Positions 7,890-17,223 of a DNA stretch of 50,328 bases are shown piece after piece. Made by a program: the position numbers and the translations under genes. The DNA is taken from the NCBI GenBank assembly GCA_031262835.1, contig JAISGY010000067.1:1-50328 (forward strand), written 5' to 3'. The notes beneath the pieces are model-generated. The model did no database searches. It saw nothing but the letters and a program-made list of their open reading frames with translations, and was not told the DNA's origin. Origin of the DNA: Ruminococcus sp. (lineage in GTDB: Bacteria > Bacillota > Clostridia > Oscillospirales > Ruminococcaceae). How positions within the stretch are numbered: the first letter of the stretch is position 1; every line of letters begins with the position of its first letter.

Positions 7890-8891
7890 ATGGCATTTCC
7901 AATTGTCGCACCGAGCTTTTTACGCGAATATATTGACCTTGACCACCCCGAAAAGAACGCCGGTCTCGTTCGCTATGTTATCTCCCCGCACTCTGTCGAT
8001 TATGTCCTCATGCTCGCGAACCCGGACGTTGCTAAGCGGCTTATCGAAGAGACAGAGCCGATTCTCTTTACCATGACCTATATGTCCGAGGAGGACGAGG
8101 CGAAGTTCTCCGAAAACGCGAAGGCTTTAATTGCCCGCTTCCCGAATATGCAGTATTACTGGCAGATTCGTCAGCTTTCTATGTATATCCTCCAACATCG
8201 CGAAATCCCCTTCCATCAGCGTCTCCTTGTACTAAACCACGCAATGGGGACAATCAACGGCATGATTGAACAGTTCCAACCCGCGCTTATTGACGGTTTC
8301 GCCCAAAACATAACCCACACAACCGACTTTTCCGAGACAATTAAGTATTTTGATAAAGTCCCCATAATCCCCCCCGTTGCCCTCGCCGAAGGCATCAGCT
8401 TCCTTAAAGCCCTCTATAATACCGTCAAGAATATCGACAAGAAGGATTCCTTCAAGAGATGGAAACCCTTCTACGAGCGTATCTACAAAGGGCTCGGAAT
8501 CTCCGGTCCCGAAACCTTTACAACCGCCGACATGAACGCTTATATCCCGAAGCGCGTAGCCTTCGGCGAAAAGATTGCCGACGCCCGCCCGAACATCATG
8601 GAAAATATCATGATTAACTACCTCTGGGCACTTGCTACCCCCTTCACAGACCCCGATATGTCCGTCTGGGACAACTTCGTCTACTACATCTGCCTTTATA
8701 ACGCAATTAAAATCTACATCACTTTAATTGAACCCAAGGACGACGACGACTTAGCAGCGGCTCTCTCCGCTTTCGACGCGGCTTTGACCGACGTCTCCGC
8801 CGGCAACGCATTCATGCAAGCCGCAGTCAGAGTCCTCAGAAACCAAAATTCAACCAACAACGGCGATATGGCAGTAATAACATTAAATTAA
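7890..8891 (+). CDS. Hypothetical protein, 333 aa, co-transcribed with MetRS-like gene
   Basis: I do not recognise this protein. It is soluble-looking, with no signal peptide and no clear membrane helix, and appears mainly helical, rich in Pro, Ile and Asn. Recognisable stretches include FLREYIDLDHPEKNAGLVRY near the start, PFHQRLLVLNHAMG in the middle and a variable C-terminus. It has its own sigma-A promoter and a good ribosome binding site (ATAGGAG). The stop codon is 10 nt before the start of the MetRS-like gene, so the two are one transcript; whether they work together is unknown. Codon use matches the neighbouring housekeeping genes. Confidence 0.7.
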   Translation: MAFPIVAPSFLREYIDLDHPEKNAGLVRYVISPHSVDYVLMLANPDVAKRLIEETEPILFTMTYMSEEDEAKFSENAKALIARFPNMQYYWQIRQLSMYILQHREIPFHQRLLVLNHAMGTINGMIEQFQPALIDGFAQNITHTTDFSETIKYFDKVPIIPPVALAEGISFLKALYNTVKNIDKKDSFKRWKPFYERIYKGLGISGPETFTTADMNAYIPKRVAFGEKIADARPNIMENIMINYLWALATPFTDPDMSVWDNFVYYICLYNAIKIYITLIEPKDDDDLAAALSAFDAALTDVSAGNAFMQAAVRVLRNQNSTNNGDMAVITLN

Positions 8892-8901
8892 CGGTGATAA
8901 A

Positions 8902-10878
8902 TTGGCTAAGATATTAACTAAAGATGAACGCCCTTCGTTTCCTAAACGGGCGGTTATTACCGGCGGTATGCCGTACGGGAATAAGAAGCTTCATTTCGGG
9001 CATATCGGCGGAGTTTTTATATTCGCCGACGTTTATGCGCGATTTCTCAAGAACAGAATCGGTGCTGCTAACGTTATCTTCGTTTCGGGGACGGACTGTT
9101 ACGGGTCGCCGATTGTTGAGAGTTATCGTAAGCTTTGCGAAGACGGTTATACCGGTTCAATTGTCGATTTTGTTGCAACTAACAACGCTTCCCAAAAGGC
9201 TACCCTTAAAGCCTTCTCTGTTGAGCCGTCAATCTTTGAGGGGTCTGCTATAGGGCGGGCAGGGGAGATTCACGCGGAATATTCCCTCGAATTTATCCGC
9301 ATGATGTATGAACACGGGAAACTCGAAAAGCTCTCTACCAAGCAGTTTTTCGACGAGACCGCCGGTGTCTTCCTTAACGGCAGGCAGGTTACGGGACGGT
9401 GTCCCGTTGTCGGCTGTAACTCCGAGAAGGCGTACGCCGACGAATGTGACCTTGGGCACAGCTTTCTCCCGAAAGACCTTATAAATCCAATAAGCACCCT
9501 CACCGGGAAAACCCCCGTAATGCGGGAGGTTTCAAACTGGTATTATAAGCTTCCCGAAGACATGGACGTTCTCCGCGAATACGTCGGCGGCATGAAGGGG
9601 AAGGCAAGACCCGTTGTAGTAAAAACCGTTTCGGAGTTCTTAGAGCCGCCTGTGATATTCGTCATGAACGATTACCGGGAGGGCTATGAGGCGGTTAAGG
9701 ACAGTTTGCCGCCGCACGAAGAAATCGTTGACCCGAAAAAAAGCTCCTTCACCATAAAATTTGAAAAGCTAACCGACAGGGAAGCGGCGGAAGAGGTCCT
9801 TTCCGCCAAGAACATACGTTTCCGCACCGGGAAAACCCTCGTACCCTTCCGCCTCACCGGCAACAGCGACTGGGGCTTGCCTGCGCCGATTTTGGAGCCG
9901 GGGGAAGAGCCTTCGACTGTCTATGTTTGGCCGGAATCGCTCTGGGCACCGATTAGTTTTACCAAGGCTTATCTTGAATCAATCGGCGCGGATAAGGACG
10001 ACTGGAAGAAGTTTTGGTGTTCTCACGACGCTAAAGTTTACCAATTCATCGGGCAGGACAACATCTACTTCTACTCCGTTGCAGAGCCGGGAATGTTTAT
10101 GGCTTATAACGGGGCGGAAGCACGGCTGCCGGTTGAAGATGAACTTCAAATCCCGGAATTCGCGGCTAACCACCACATTCTCTTCCTCGACAAGAAGGCT
10201 TCCTCAAGCGGGAAGGTAAAACCTCCCCTTGCGGACGAGCTCCTTGACTTTTACACGGTTGACCAACTTCGTATGCATTTTATTTCATTAGGTCTTGCAA
10301 TGCGAAGCGTGAGTTTTCAGCCTAAACCCTTTAACCCCGACGCGAAGGAAACCGATTCCGACCCGGTTACGAAGGAGGGGTTCCTTCTAAACAATGTCCT
10401 CAACAGGATTTGCAGGACTGCGCTTTACGAAGTGCAAAAATGCTCGGGCGGCGTGTACCCTATCGGCGAGGTTTCGACGGAGGTTAAGGAAGAGGCAGAG
10501 CAGGCGATTTTGCAGTACGAACGCTTCATGCACCGCCTCGAATTCCATCAGGTTTCCTACGTCTTAGACAGCTTTATCCGCTTCCTCTCGAAGGTTCAAA
10601 GCAAGGGCAAGACCGCTTCGGACAAAGGCGACGACGCGGCAAGAAAACAGTGGCTGATTGATTCTCTTTACGGCATACGGGTAAGTTTATCTCTGCTCCA
10701 CCCGATTGTCCCGGACAGCTGCGAACTTGTGCGGGAACATTTTAAATTACCCGATAACATCTATAATTGGGATAACATTTTTGACAGTCTTGCGGACACC
10801 TACGGAGTTAACGAATTCACCCCGATTCCCATCGAGCCGCGTTTCGACTTCTTTAAAAAGCACCCGTCTCAACTATAA
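8902..10878 (+). CDS. Methionyl-tRNA synthetase-like class I aminoacyl-tRNA synthetase
   Basis: A 658-residue class I synthetase most like MetRS: the HIGH motif is in GNKKLHFGHIGG, followed by FVSGTDCYGSPI, a zinc-knuckle-like insertion (RCPVVGC...ADECDLGHSF), NWYYKLPE, VYVWPESLWAPISF, QFIGQDNIYFY and an anticodon-domain start NNVLNRICRTALYEV. The KMSKS position reads DKKASSSGKVKPP, a departure from KMSKS that keeps the second Lys. MetRS normally has GxDEHGTP where this has GTDCYGSP. There is no C-terminal EMAP-type tRNA-binding domain. The start is TTG at 8902; no earlier ATG fits. It may be the cell's MetRS or a divergent second copy; the substrate is not proven by sequence. Confidence 0.78.
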   Translation: MAKILTKDERPSFPKRAVITGGMPYGNKKLHFGHIGGVFIFADVYARFLKNRIGAANVIFVSGTDCYGSPIVESYRKLCEDGYTGSIVDFVATNNASQKATLKAFSVEPSIFEGSAIGRAGEIHAEYSLEFIRMMYEHGKLEKLSTKQFFDETAGVFLNGRQVTGRCPVVGCNSEKAYADECDLGHSFLPKDLINPISTLTGKTPVMREVSNWYYKLPEDMDVLREYVGGMKGKARPVVVKTVSEFLEPPVIFVMNDYREGYEAVKDSLPPHEEIVDPKKSSFTIKFEKLTDREAAEEVLSAKNIRFRTGKTLVPFRLTGNSDWGLPAPILEPGEEPSTVYVWPESLWAPISFTKAYLESIGADKDDWKKFWCSHDAKVYQFIGQDNIYFYSVAEPGMFMAYNGAEARLPVEDELQIPEFAANHHILFLDKKASSSGKVKPPLADELLDFYTVDQLRMHFISLGLAMRSVSFQPKPFNPDAKETDSDPVTKEGFLLNNVLNRICRTALYEVQKCSGGVYPIGEVSTEVKEEAEQAILQYERFMHRLEFHQVSYVLDSFIRFLSKVQSKGKTASDKGDDAARKQWLIDSLYGIRVSLSLLHPIVPDSCELVREHFKLPDNIYNWDNIFDSLADTYGVNEFTPIPIEPRFDFFKKHPSQL

Positions 10879-10893
10879 GTATTTTTATTCGTA

Positions 10894-10924
10894 TTGTTTC
10901 CCCCGCCGGAGGCGGGGGAAACAA
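10894..10924. repeat. GC-rich hairpin repeat, copy 6
   Basis: TTGTTTCCCCCGCC / GGCGGGGGAAACAA around GGA. It sits between the MetRS-like gene and the hybrid kinase. Outer pairs are TTT/AAA where copy 2 has TCT/AGA. Confidence 0.8.
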
Positions 10925-10952
10925 AGTAAAACAAATCCGCACTCGCGGCGGA

Positions 10953-13900
10953 ATGGAACTTATTATGCAGAAACGAAAGATAAATTTATCGCTCTATACA
11001 AGTATAACAGTACCGATAATGATTGGGATTATCGTAATGATAATCGGGCTTTGCGTTATCCTTTGGACCAACGGGACAATGGAGACGCTTGTTGAGAGCT
11101 CCCTTAAAATCCTTTCGGCGACGACAGAGGGCGCGGCGGTTAAGCTCGAAAGCGATATGACGAGGAATTTCTCGAATATCGGGGGACTTGAAGCAGACAT
11201 AGCCGATATTGTCGAAAACTACATGGAGGAGACGGGGCTTACTCCGGCGGAGCTTGCCGCGAACCCCGACCTTTACGACGCGATTGACAATGAGCTTGCA
11301 GATGCGATACTCGGGGCGATTCGCTTCTCTAATTCGAGCGGTATATTTGTTGTCTTTTCGGACGGGAAAGAAGATGAAGTCACACTCGGCGAAGACGGGT
11401 TTTATCATCTTCCGGGTGAAGGGATAAGAACAATCCATTGCGTACATTTCAGGGACCTTGACCCGAAAAACAACCCTTCCGACTTCTCCGATATTATTAT
11501 CGAGCGCGGCTCTAACGAAGTCGCCGTTGCGAAAAATATCCCCGCAGACACCTTCTGGCAGACCGACATAACCCTAACCCCCGAAAATGTTGCGTCTTTT
11601 GCCTTTTATTACACCCCCGTTAAGGCGGCAAAAAATGACCCCTCGCTTTCCCCCGAACATTACGGATACTGGGGGAGACCGCGTGTTTTATCGAACATTT
11701 CCGGTCCCGAAACCCGCGATACTTATACCTACATAACCTATTCGATGCCGATTATCGTTAATAATGAAGTTGTCGGGGTTGTCGGGAGTGAAGTGCAGGT
11801 TGACTACCTTCGCGAATATTATCTCACCGCTTCCGATTTCGAGAGCCTTAATATGGGCGGGTATCTTCTTGCTTCGTTTGAAGAAGCTGATAATACCGCT
11901 CCGCATTATAACGACGCGAAAGCTGATGAAAAAAAGTTAAAGCTGCACCCTCTTATTATCTCCGGGGAAGAGGCACAGGCTGCGCTCGGCGAATTTTCCG
12001 TCCTTGATGTTTACAAGGACGTCTACAACACTTGGCACATGGTTGACGATTCAATTTACGTCTTCAACCGCGACCACACCGGTCCCGGCGAGCCCTCCCA
12101 CATGAGTTTTAACCCTTTAACCCTCTATGACGCCGATTCGCCCTTCGTTACCGAAAAATGGGCAATTGTCGGCGGTTCGCCCAATTCCTACCTCTTCGCG
12201 ACCTCCGATAACCTCTGGGAGGATGTTATCGCTTCCGCCGCTGTGAGCCTTATTGCGGTGCTTATATTTACAATAGTAGTAGTGTGGATTATTCTTCGCC
12301 CGCTTAAGACCTTAACTGCCGAAGTTAAGACGGTAAACGGTGAAATCTCCGTACCTAAAAATTTTGATATTAAGGAAATTTCAATACTTCGCAGTGTCCT
12401 TAACGAGTCGTATAAAAAGGCAAGGCAAGACCAAAAAGCCCTCTCCGACGAACAGGAACGTTTCCGCCTCGCCCTATCCCTCGCGACAGGTACGCTTCTT
12501 GAATACTCGCCGATAACGGATATAACGAAGATAACCCGCTTCGACAACGACAGTACGCCGTTCGTCTGGACGCTTGAACACACCACCGACCGCATCAGGG
12601 ACGGCAAACTTGTCCACCCCGAAGAAAAAGACGCGGTTTTATCCCTCTTTTCCGGGAAACAGATGTCCTCTTTTGTCGCAAGAATCAGCACGAATATACT
12701 CCCCCGACACATCTACAAATCGGATAAAGAATTCGCGTGGTTACGGTTTTCATGCAAGGTTTTTACCGACGACGCCGGTAATTTTATCCGTCTTATCGGC
12801 ACAACCCAAGACGTAACCGAAGAGGAATACAAGCGCGAACGCGACATAATCCGTATGCGCACCGACCCGACAACAAAGCTTTATAACAGAGAATTCGGCT
12901 TCTCCCTCTTTACCGCTGCCCTCGCTAAAGGAAAAAGCCCGACAATGCTTATAGAGATTTCTATTGAACCGGCTCTCCTCTTTGAGTCTTACTACGGGCT
13001 TTTCTACACGAACGTCCTCCATTTCGGGATTGCAAGAAGGCTTAAGACGCTTGTTCCCGAAGGCTCAATCTTAGTAAGGGGCGGGGACAACGAGATTTTT
13101 ATCCTTGTTCCGGCAATGAGCAAGGAGAGTTATATCGAAATCCTTGAGGCTATTACTTCGCTTCCGGGCAAAGTTTTTGTCGGCGAAAATGATGATATAA
13201 AGCTTTCGATAACCGCCGGCGCGGCACTCTCGGCGGACGGCATTAATATCTACGAGCTTTCGGCAAGGGCTAACGCGGCGATTAAATACGCGCTTGAGAA
13301 AAATCCCGGGTCGTATATCTTCTTTTCCGACCTTCCGAGCAATATCCGCACTCCTATTACTTATATCCCGACGCCGATTACCTTCAATTCCGATATTGCT
13401 TCAATGTCAATAACGGCGATTGCATTTAACCTCTTTGAACGCACCAAAGACACTCCCTCGGTTATTAAACTTCTCGCAAGACTTGTTGCAAGATGCTTCG
13501 GGCTCGCCCGCGTCTTCATTGTCGAAAACGATATGGACTTTTTAACAAATACCGTGACGTACTGCTACAGCACCGAAGGTGTCCCCGACGTAACCGACAG
13601 GGTAAGCAGGGTTCCGCGTGAATATTACAGCGACTTCGACTCCTTCGCGCACGGCGACGGTATGCATATTGTAACAAGTTTCGACAACGCCTCCGACAGC
13701 ATTAAAACTCTCCTTAGGGTTACTAACATGACGAAATATTCCGTTTTCGCCTGCGGAATGTATGTGAACGGGGAGCTTGCGGGGAAGATTGTCTTTACCC
13801 ATGAAAACCCTAAGTACGTATGGGAAGAGAAGCTGACCGCCGACCTCAACGAGGTTACGAAGATTATTACTTCGCACCTCTCCCGCTCCAAATCCGACAC

Positions 13901-15071
13901 CGCTTCAAAGGCTAAGACGGAGTTCCTCTCGAAAATTTCACACGAGATAAGAACGCCGATGAACGCTATAATAGGGCTTTCGGATATTGCAAGGAAGGCG
14001 GAAGCCGACGGCAACACCGAGCGGACGGTCGATTGCCTCAAGAAGATTGACAGCTCCGCGAAGTTCCTCCTAACGATTATAAACGACGTCCTCGATATGT
14101 CGAAAATCGAGAGCGGGAAGGTTAACCTCGCGACTGCCCCCGCCGATATAGTTACAACCGTTACCGATATCGCCGATATGATACGCCCGATGATTGAAAA
14201 TCGCGGCATGGACTTCTTGGCGGAAATTGATGTTAAAAACAGCTATGTATACTGCGACGCACCGAGGCTCAAACAGGTTTTAACAAACCTGCTGGGCAAC
14301 GCCGTTAAGTTCACCGAAGCGGGTTATATTTCTTTAACGCTTCGTGAAACGGACGGGGAATACTATTTTGCCGTAACCGACACAGGCGTCGGCATCTCCG
14401 AAGAGGACGCAAAGCGCGTATTTGACAGCTTCGTTCAACTCGGCTCTTCCGACAAGGTTTACGGCGGAACAGGACTCGGGCTTTCAATCTCAAGCCGGAT
14501 TATAAAACTAATGGGCGGGACAATTGAAGTCTCTTCCGAACTCGGAAAGGGTTCCACCTTCTTCTTTACCGTGCCCTTTGATATCGCCGTAAGAGAGACC
14601 GCACCGGCGGAAGCCCTCCCCGAAAAGGACTACAGCGGTTACTTCAAGGGGCATCGCGCCCTCCTTGTCGAGGACAACGAGCTTAATACCGAAATTGCCG
14701 TAACCCTTCTTGAAGAGGCAGGTTTAGAGGTTGTTACCGCCGAAAACGGGGAAATAGGCGCGAATACTTTTGATGAAAAGCCGGCAGGTTATTTCGACGT
14801 AATCTTCATGGATATTCGTATGCCTATCCTTGACGGGCTCGGCGCGACAAGGCGTATTCGGAAAAACGAAACCCATAAAGACGCGCGCAGTATCCCGATA
14901 ATAGCAATGACCGCGAACGCTTTCGACGACGACATGAAGAAGTCGATGGAAGCCGGAATGAGCGGCTATCTCCCGAAGCCGATTGACATTGACAAGCTCT
15001 ATCGGATGCTTGATGAGATACTGAAACCTATCGACGACTCGAACGTTGACGATTCCGGGCAGCTTATATAA
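10953..15071 (+). CDS. Large hybrid sensor histidine kinase / response regulator with extracellular sensor and GGDEF-like domain
   Basis: A 1372-residue membrane kinase. Order: TM1 (about residues 14-38), an extracellular region of about 380 residues that looks like a dCache-type sensor, TM2 (about 428-452), a PAS-like segment ending in LIGTTQDVTEEEY, a GGDEF-like domain (RTDPTTKLYNREFGF ... RGGDNEIFIL, Gly710-Gly-Asp-Asn-Glu714, so GGDEF is changed to GGDNE), a GAF-like region, HisKA with FLSKISHEIRTPMN (His997), HATPase (NAVKFTEAG, GLGLSISSRIIKLMGG) and a receiver domain (LLVEDNE, phosphoacceptor Asp1287 in IFMDIRMP, Lys in YLPKPID). The start could also be ATG at 10965. No output regulator is adjacent. 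Confidence 0.92.
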   Translation: MELIMQKRKINLSLYTSITVPIMIGIIVMIIGLCVILWTNGTMETLVESSLKILSATTEGAAVKLESDMTRNFSNIGGLEADIADIVENYMEETGLTPAELAANPDLYDAIDNELADAILGAIRFSNSSGIFVVFSDGKEDEVTLGEDGFYHLPGEGIRTIHCVHFRDLDPKNNPSDFSDIIIERGSNEVAVAKNIPADTFWQTDITLTPENVASFAFYYTPVKAAKNDPSLSPEHYGYWGRPRVLSNISGPETRDTYTYITYSMPIIVNNEVVGVVGSEVQVDYLREYYLTASDFESLNMGGYLLASFEEADNTAPHYNDAKADEKKLKLHPLIISGEEAQAALGEFSVLDVYKDVYNTWHMVDDSIYVFNRDHTGPGEPSHMSFNPLTLYDADSPFVTEKWAIVGGSPNSYLFATSDNLWEDVIASAAVSLIAVLIFTIVVVWIILRPLKTLTAEVKTVNGEISVPKNFDIKEISILRSVLNESYKKARQDQKALSDEQERFRLALSLATGTLLEYSPITDITKITRFDNDSTPFVWTLEHTTDRIRDGKLVHPEEKDAVLSLFSGKQMSSFVARISTNILPRHIYKSDKEFAWLRFSCKVFTDDAGNFIRLIGTTQDVTEEEYKRERDIIRMRTDPTTKLYNREFGFSLFTAALAKGKSPTMLIEISIEPALLFESYYGLFYTNVLHFGIARRLKTLVPEGSILVRGGDNEIFILVPAMSKESYIEILEAITSLPGKVFVGENDDIKLSITAGAALSADGINIYELSARANAAIKYALEKNPGSYIFFSDLPSNIRTPITYIPTPITFNSDIASMSITAIAFNLFERTKDTPSVIKLLARLVARCFGLARVFIVENDMDFLTNTVTYCYSTEGVPDVTDRVSRVPREYYSDFDSFAHGDGMHIVTSFDNASDSIKTLLRVTNMTKYSVFACGMYVNGELAGKIVFTHENPKYVWEEKLTADLNEVTKIITSHLSRSKSDTASKAKTEFLSKISHEIRTPMNAIIGLSDIARKAEADGNTERTVDCLKKIDSSAKFLLTIINDVLDMSKIESGKVNLATAPADIVTTVTDIADMIRPMIENRGMDFLAEIDVKNSYVYCDAPRLKQVLTNLLGNAVKFTEAGYISLTLRETDGEYYFAVTDTGVGISEEDAKRVFDSFVQLGSSDKVYGGTGLGLSISSRIIKLMGGTIEVSSELGKGSTFFFTVPFDIAVRETAPAEALPEKDYSGYFKGHRALLVEDNELNTEIAVTLLEEAGLEVVTAENGEIGANTFDEKPAGYFDVIFMDIRMPILDGLGATRRIRKNETHKDARSIPIIAMTANAFDDDMKKSMEAGMSGYLPKPIDIDKLYRMLDEILKPIDDSNVDDSGQLI

Positions 15072-15149
15072 CAGAGGCGAGAAGCGAGAATACAGAGTAC
15101 AGATCTGTATTCTGTACTCTGTATTCTGTATTCTGTACTCTGTATTCTG
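15072..15149. repeat. TGTATTC/TGTACTC tandem and inverted repeat, locus 1
   Basis: Between two convergent stops. One short arm GAATACAGAGTACAGA is followed directly by several copies of TCTGTATTCTGTACTC, making a large potential stem. The segment AGAAGCGAGAATACAGA is shared, inverted, with the mreC-mreD gap near 21106-21122. Confidence 0.75.
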
Positions 15150-15150
15150 G

Positions 15151-16065
15151 TTATATAAACTCGTGTACTATTGAATACTCCGGCACTGCCGATTCAGACA
15201 GGGGAATTAGGCTTTCCAAGACCTCCGACAGCGTTTTCAGGTCGGTGTTATCGGGGAACTGTCCGGAAATCGCCTTAACATCTTCCTCCAAAAAGCTCTT
15301 ATAGACCGCCGCTTCGTAGGGGATAAAGGTATCTATATCGAGGTCGGCGAGGGGGCGGAAGGGTTTAATATACTGCTCCTCCCCGAGCGCGACAAGCTTA
15401 TACATCTCCCATATTTCAAGGGGTGTGCGCCCTCTGAACCGCTTGTCCCTCGAAAGGCGGCGCATTAGTCTTACCATCGACGGCGGCAGGGAGTGTTCGG
15501 CACATTTCAGGCGGGTTTTAACGCTTACGTAGATGCCGAAGGTATGTTCTTTTACGGTTTCGGTAAGCATCGGATTGAGCGCGTGAATCCCCTCGATTAT
15601 TACTACACCGTCTTCCGGGCGTTTTATTATAATACCGTCGGAGCGTTTTTGGGTTAAAAAGTCAAAATGCGGCGTTATAATTTCTTCGCCCTTTACAAAA
15701 GCGTTTAGGTCCTTTGTAAACCTCGGTATATCGACTCTGTACGGCGACTCGAAGTCGATTTTTCCGTCCGGAGTTTTCGGTGTATGTAAGGCTTCGTCTT
15801 TCGGGTAAAAATAGTTGTCCATTGAAATGCAAAACGCTTCTACCCCCGCCGCACGAAGGCACTCGCCGAGCCTTCCGGCTGTTGTTGTCTTAGAAGACCC
15901 CGACGGACCCGCGATTAAAACTATAGGCTTCCCGGCGGCAAGAAGCCTTATATGCTCCGCGGCGGTTAAGATATTGACGTTATAAATTTCCTCCGAGAGC
16001 TTTATAAAACCCTCCGCGTCTCTTTCCAAAGCGGAGTTAATCGACTTGGTATCTAAAAAATTCAT
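15151..16065 (-). CDS. Uridine kinase-family P-loop nucleoside kinase
   Basis: A 304-residue kinase of the uridine kinase/phosphoribulokinase superfamily. It has Walker A GPSGSSKTT (about residue 54), ISMDNYFYPKDE (the substrate-binding DxFY loop), IDFESPYRVD, the IITPHFDFLTQKR stretch and VVIIEGIHALN (Walker B-like). Members phosphorylate uridine/cytidine at the 5' position; clostridial versions of this length often have an N-terminal TGS domain, which is missing here. Transcribed from its own promoter (16113-16141), diverging from zapA. The exact substrate is inferred. Confidence 0.83.
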   Translation of the reverse strand: MNFLDTKSINSALERDAEGFIKLSEEIYNVNILTAAEHIRLLAAGKPIVLIAGPSGSSKTTTAGRLGECLRAAGVEAFCISMDNYFYPKDEALHTPKTPDGKIDFESPYRVDIPRFTKDLNAFVKGEEIITPHFDFLTQKRSDGIIIKRPEDGVVIIEGIHALNPMLTETVKEHTFGIYVSVKTRLKCAEHSLPPSMVRLMRRLSRDKRFRGRTPLEIWEMYKLVALGEEQYIKPFRPLADLDIDTFIPYEAAVYKSFLEEDVKAISGQFPDNTDLKTLSEVLESLIPLSESAVPEYSIVHEFI

Positions 16066-16096
16066 ATAATTTTCCGTTCTGCCGCGAGCGCGGCAC
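16037..16096 (-). other. Possible 19-codon upstream ORF overlapping the kinase start
   Basis: On the minus strand GTG (16096-16094) lies 7 nt after an AGGAGGG and opens 19 codons ending at 16037, out of frame with and overlapping the kinase start at 16065. A perfect palindrome TGCCGCG-AG-CGCGGCA (16080-16095) spans its first codons. Whether the SD is in the transcript depends on the exact start site, which the promoter places within it. Weak call. Confidence 0.25.
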
Positions 16097-16112
16097 GAAA
16101 TTCCCTCCTATA

Positions 16113-16141
16113 ATAATAAACTAATTTTTAATAAACGTCAA
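16113..16141 (-). promoter_or_regulatory. sigma-A promoter of the nucleoside kinase
   Basis: Minus strand TTGACG (16141-16136), 17-nt spacer, TATTAT (16118-16113). Confidence 0.7.
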
Positions 16142-16159
16142 TATTTTATAGAAAATTGC

Positions 16160-16188
16160 TTTACTTTTTTACAAATTAATAGTATAAT
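16160..16188 (+). promoter_or_regulatory. sigma-A promoter of zapA
   Basis: TTTACT (16160-16165), 17-nt spacer, TATAAT (16183-16188); GGAG follows 12 nt before the ATG at 16222. Confidence 0.75.
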
Positions 16189-16221
16189 GTAAATAACAAA
16201 TAAATTTCGGAGTTAAAAAAC

Positions 16222-17223
16222 ATGAGTAAGATAAAGGTTACCATCTGCGGAAAAGATTACACCCTCTCTTCCGACGAGCAGACAGAGCTTATTGCAGCCC
16301 GTGCGAAACGCGCCGACGATATGATAAACCATTTTATGAGTGTATCGCGTCTTAATACCCAAAACGCGGCGGTCTTAACCGTTCTTGACGCGCTTACCGA
16401 CCTCGACAAGCAGACTGCAATTGTCGATAACCTTCGCTCACAGATTTCCGATTATCTTGATATAGCCGCAAAGGCGCGAAACGACGTTGAGGATTCAAAC
16501 CGCAAACTTGATAAATACAAAGCGAAACACGACGAGGCGGTTAAACGCTGCGCAGAGCTTGAACGAAACGCCGCCCAAAATAAGGACGTTTCGGAAGACC
16601 TCGAAAAACTTCAAAAAGAGCTTGATGAACTAAAGGCGGAAGTCGCTAACAAGGAACGCTACGCTTACGAGAAGGGCAAGCTCGAGTCCGCCGAAACCGC
16701 AAGGGCGGCTGTTCAGGCGAGCCGCGAGACGATTGAAGTCAACAAGGCGACAATTGAAGAGAAGGAACTTGAGCTTGAAGCATCAGCGGCAGAGCTTAAG
16801 GACGTTAAGGCGAAAAATACCAAACTCGGAACTATAGTTACAGACCTTGAAAAGCAGATTGCTGACCTTAAGCGAGAACAATCAGCCCAGACCACAATCG
16901 ACCTCTCCACCGCAGCCGACGCAGCAGCAGCCGCGAAACTCAACGAAAAGCAGCTGAAAGCCCGCAACACCGAGCTTAGGAGGACAATCGACAACATCCG
17001 TAAGGAAAACCAAACCCTAAAGCGCGAGAACGAGCAATACAGCTTAAAATTCCAAGAAAAGGATATCGAGCTCGACGAAATCAAGGAGAAGTACAAGGAC
17101 TTCGAGGCGGCTCTGACCGAGCTTGACGAACTCCGGGTGAAATACGAGGAACTCGAAACCACGAATTTAAAACAGACGGCGACTATCGCGGAGCTTTGGG
17201 AAAAGCTTGAAGTAACGGTATAA
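16222..17223 (+). CDS. zapA: ZapA-domain protein with long coiled-coil extension
   Basis: The first ~90 residues match ZapA, the FtsZ-ring bundling protein: KVTICGKDYTLSSDEQTE, then a helix with RADDMINHF and NTQNAAVLTVLDALTDL. ZapA proteins are usually near 100 residues; this one is 333 because a continuous coiled coil (Glu/Lys/Leu heptads, residues about 100-330) is fused. It could bridge FtsZ filaments to another division component, which is inference. The stop overlaps the U32 gene start as TAATG, so the two are translationally coupled, a common zapA-U32 gene order in Firmicutes. Confidence 0.85.
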   Translation: MSKIKVTICGKDYTLSSDEQTELIAARAKRADDMINHFMSVSRLNTQNAAVLTVLDALTDLDKQTAIVDNLRSQISDYLDIAAKARNDVEDSNRKLDKYKAKHDEAVKRCAELERNAAQNKDVSEDLEKLQKELDELKAEVANKERYAYEKGKLESAETARAAVQASRETIEVNKATIEEKELELEASAAELKDVKAKNTKLGTIVTDLEKQIADLKREQSAQTTIDLSTAADAAAAAKLNEKQLKARNTELRRTIDNIRKENQTLKRENEQYSLKFQEKDIELDEIKEKYKDFEAALTELDELRVKYEELETTNLKQTATIAELWEKLEVTV

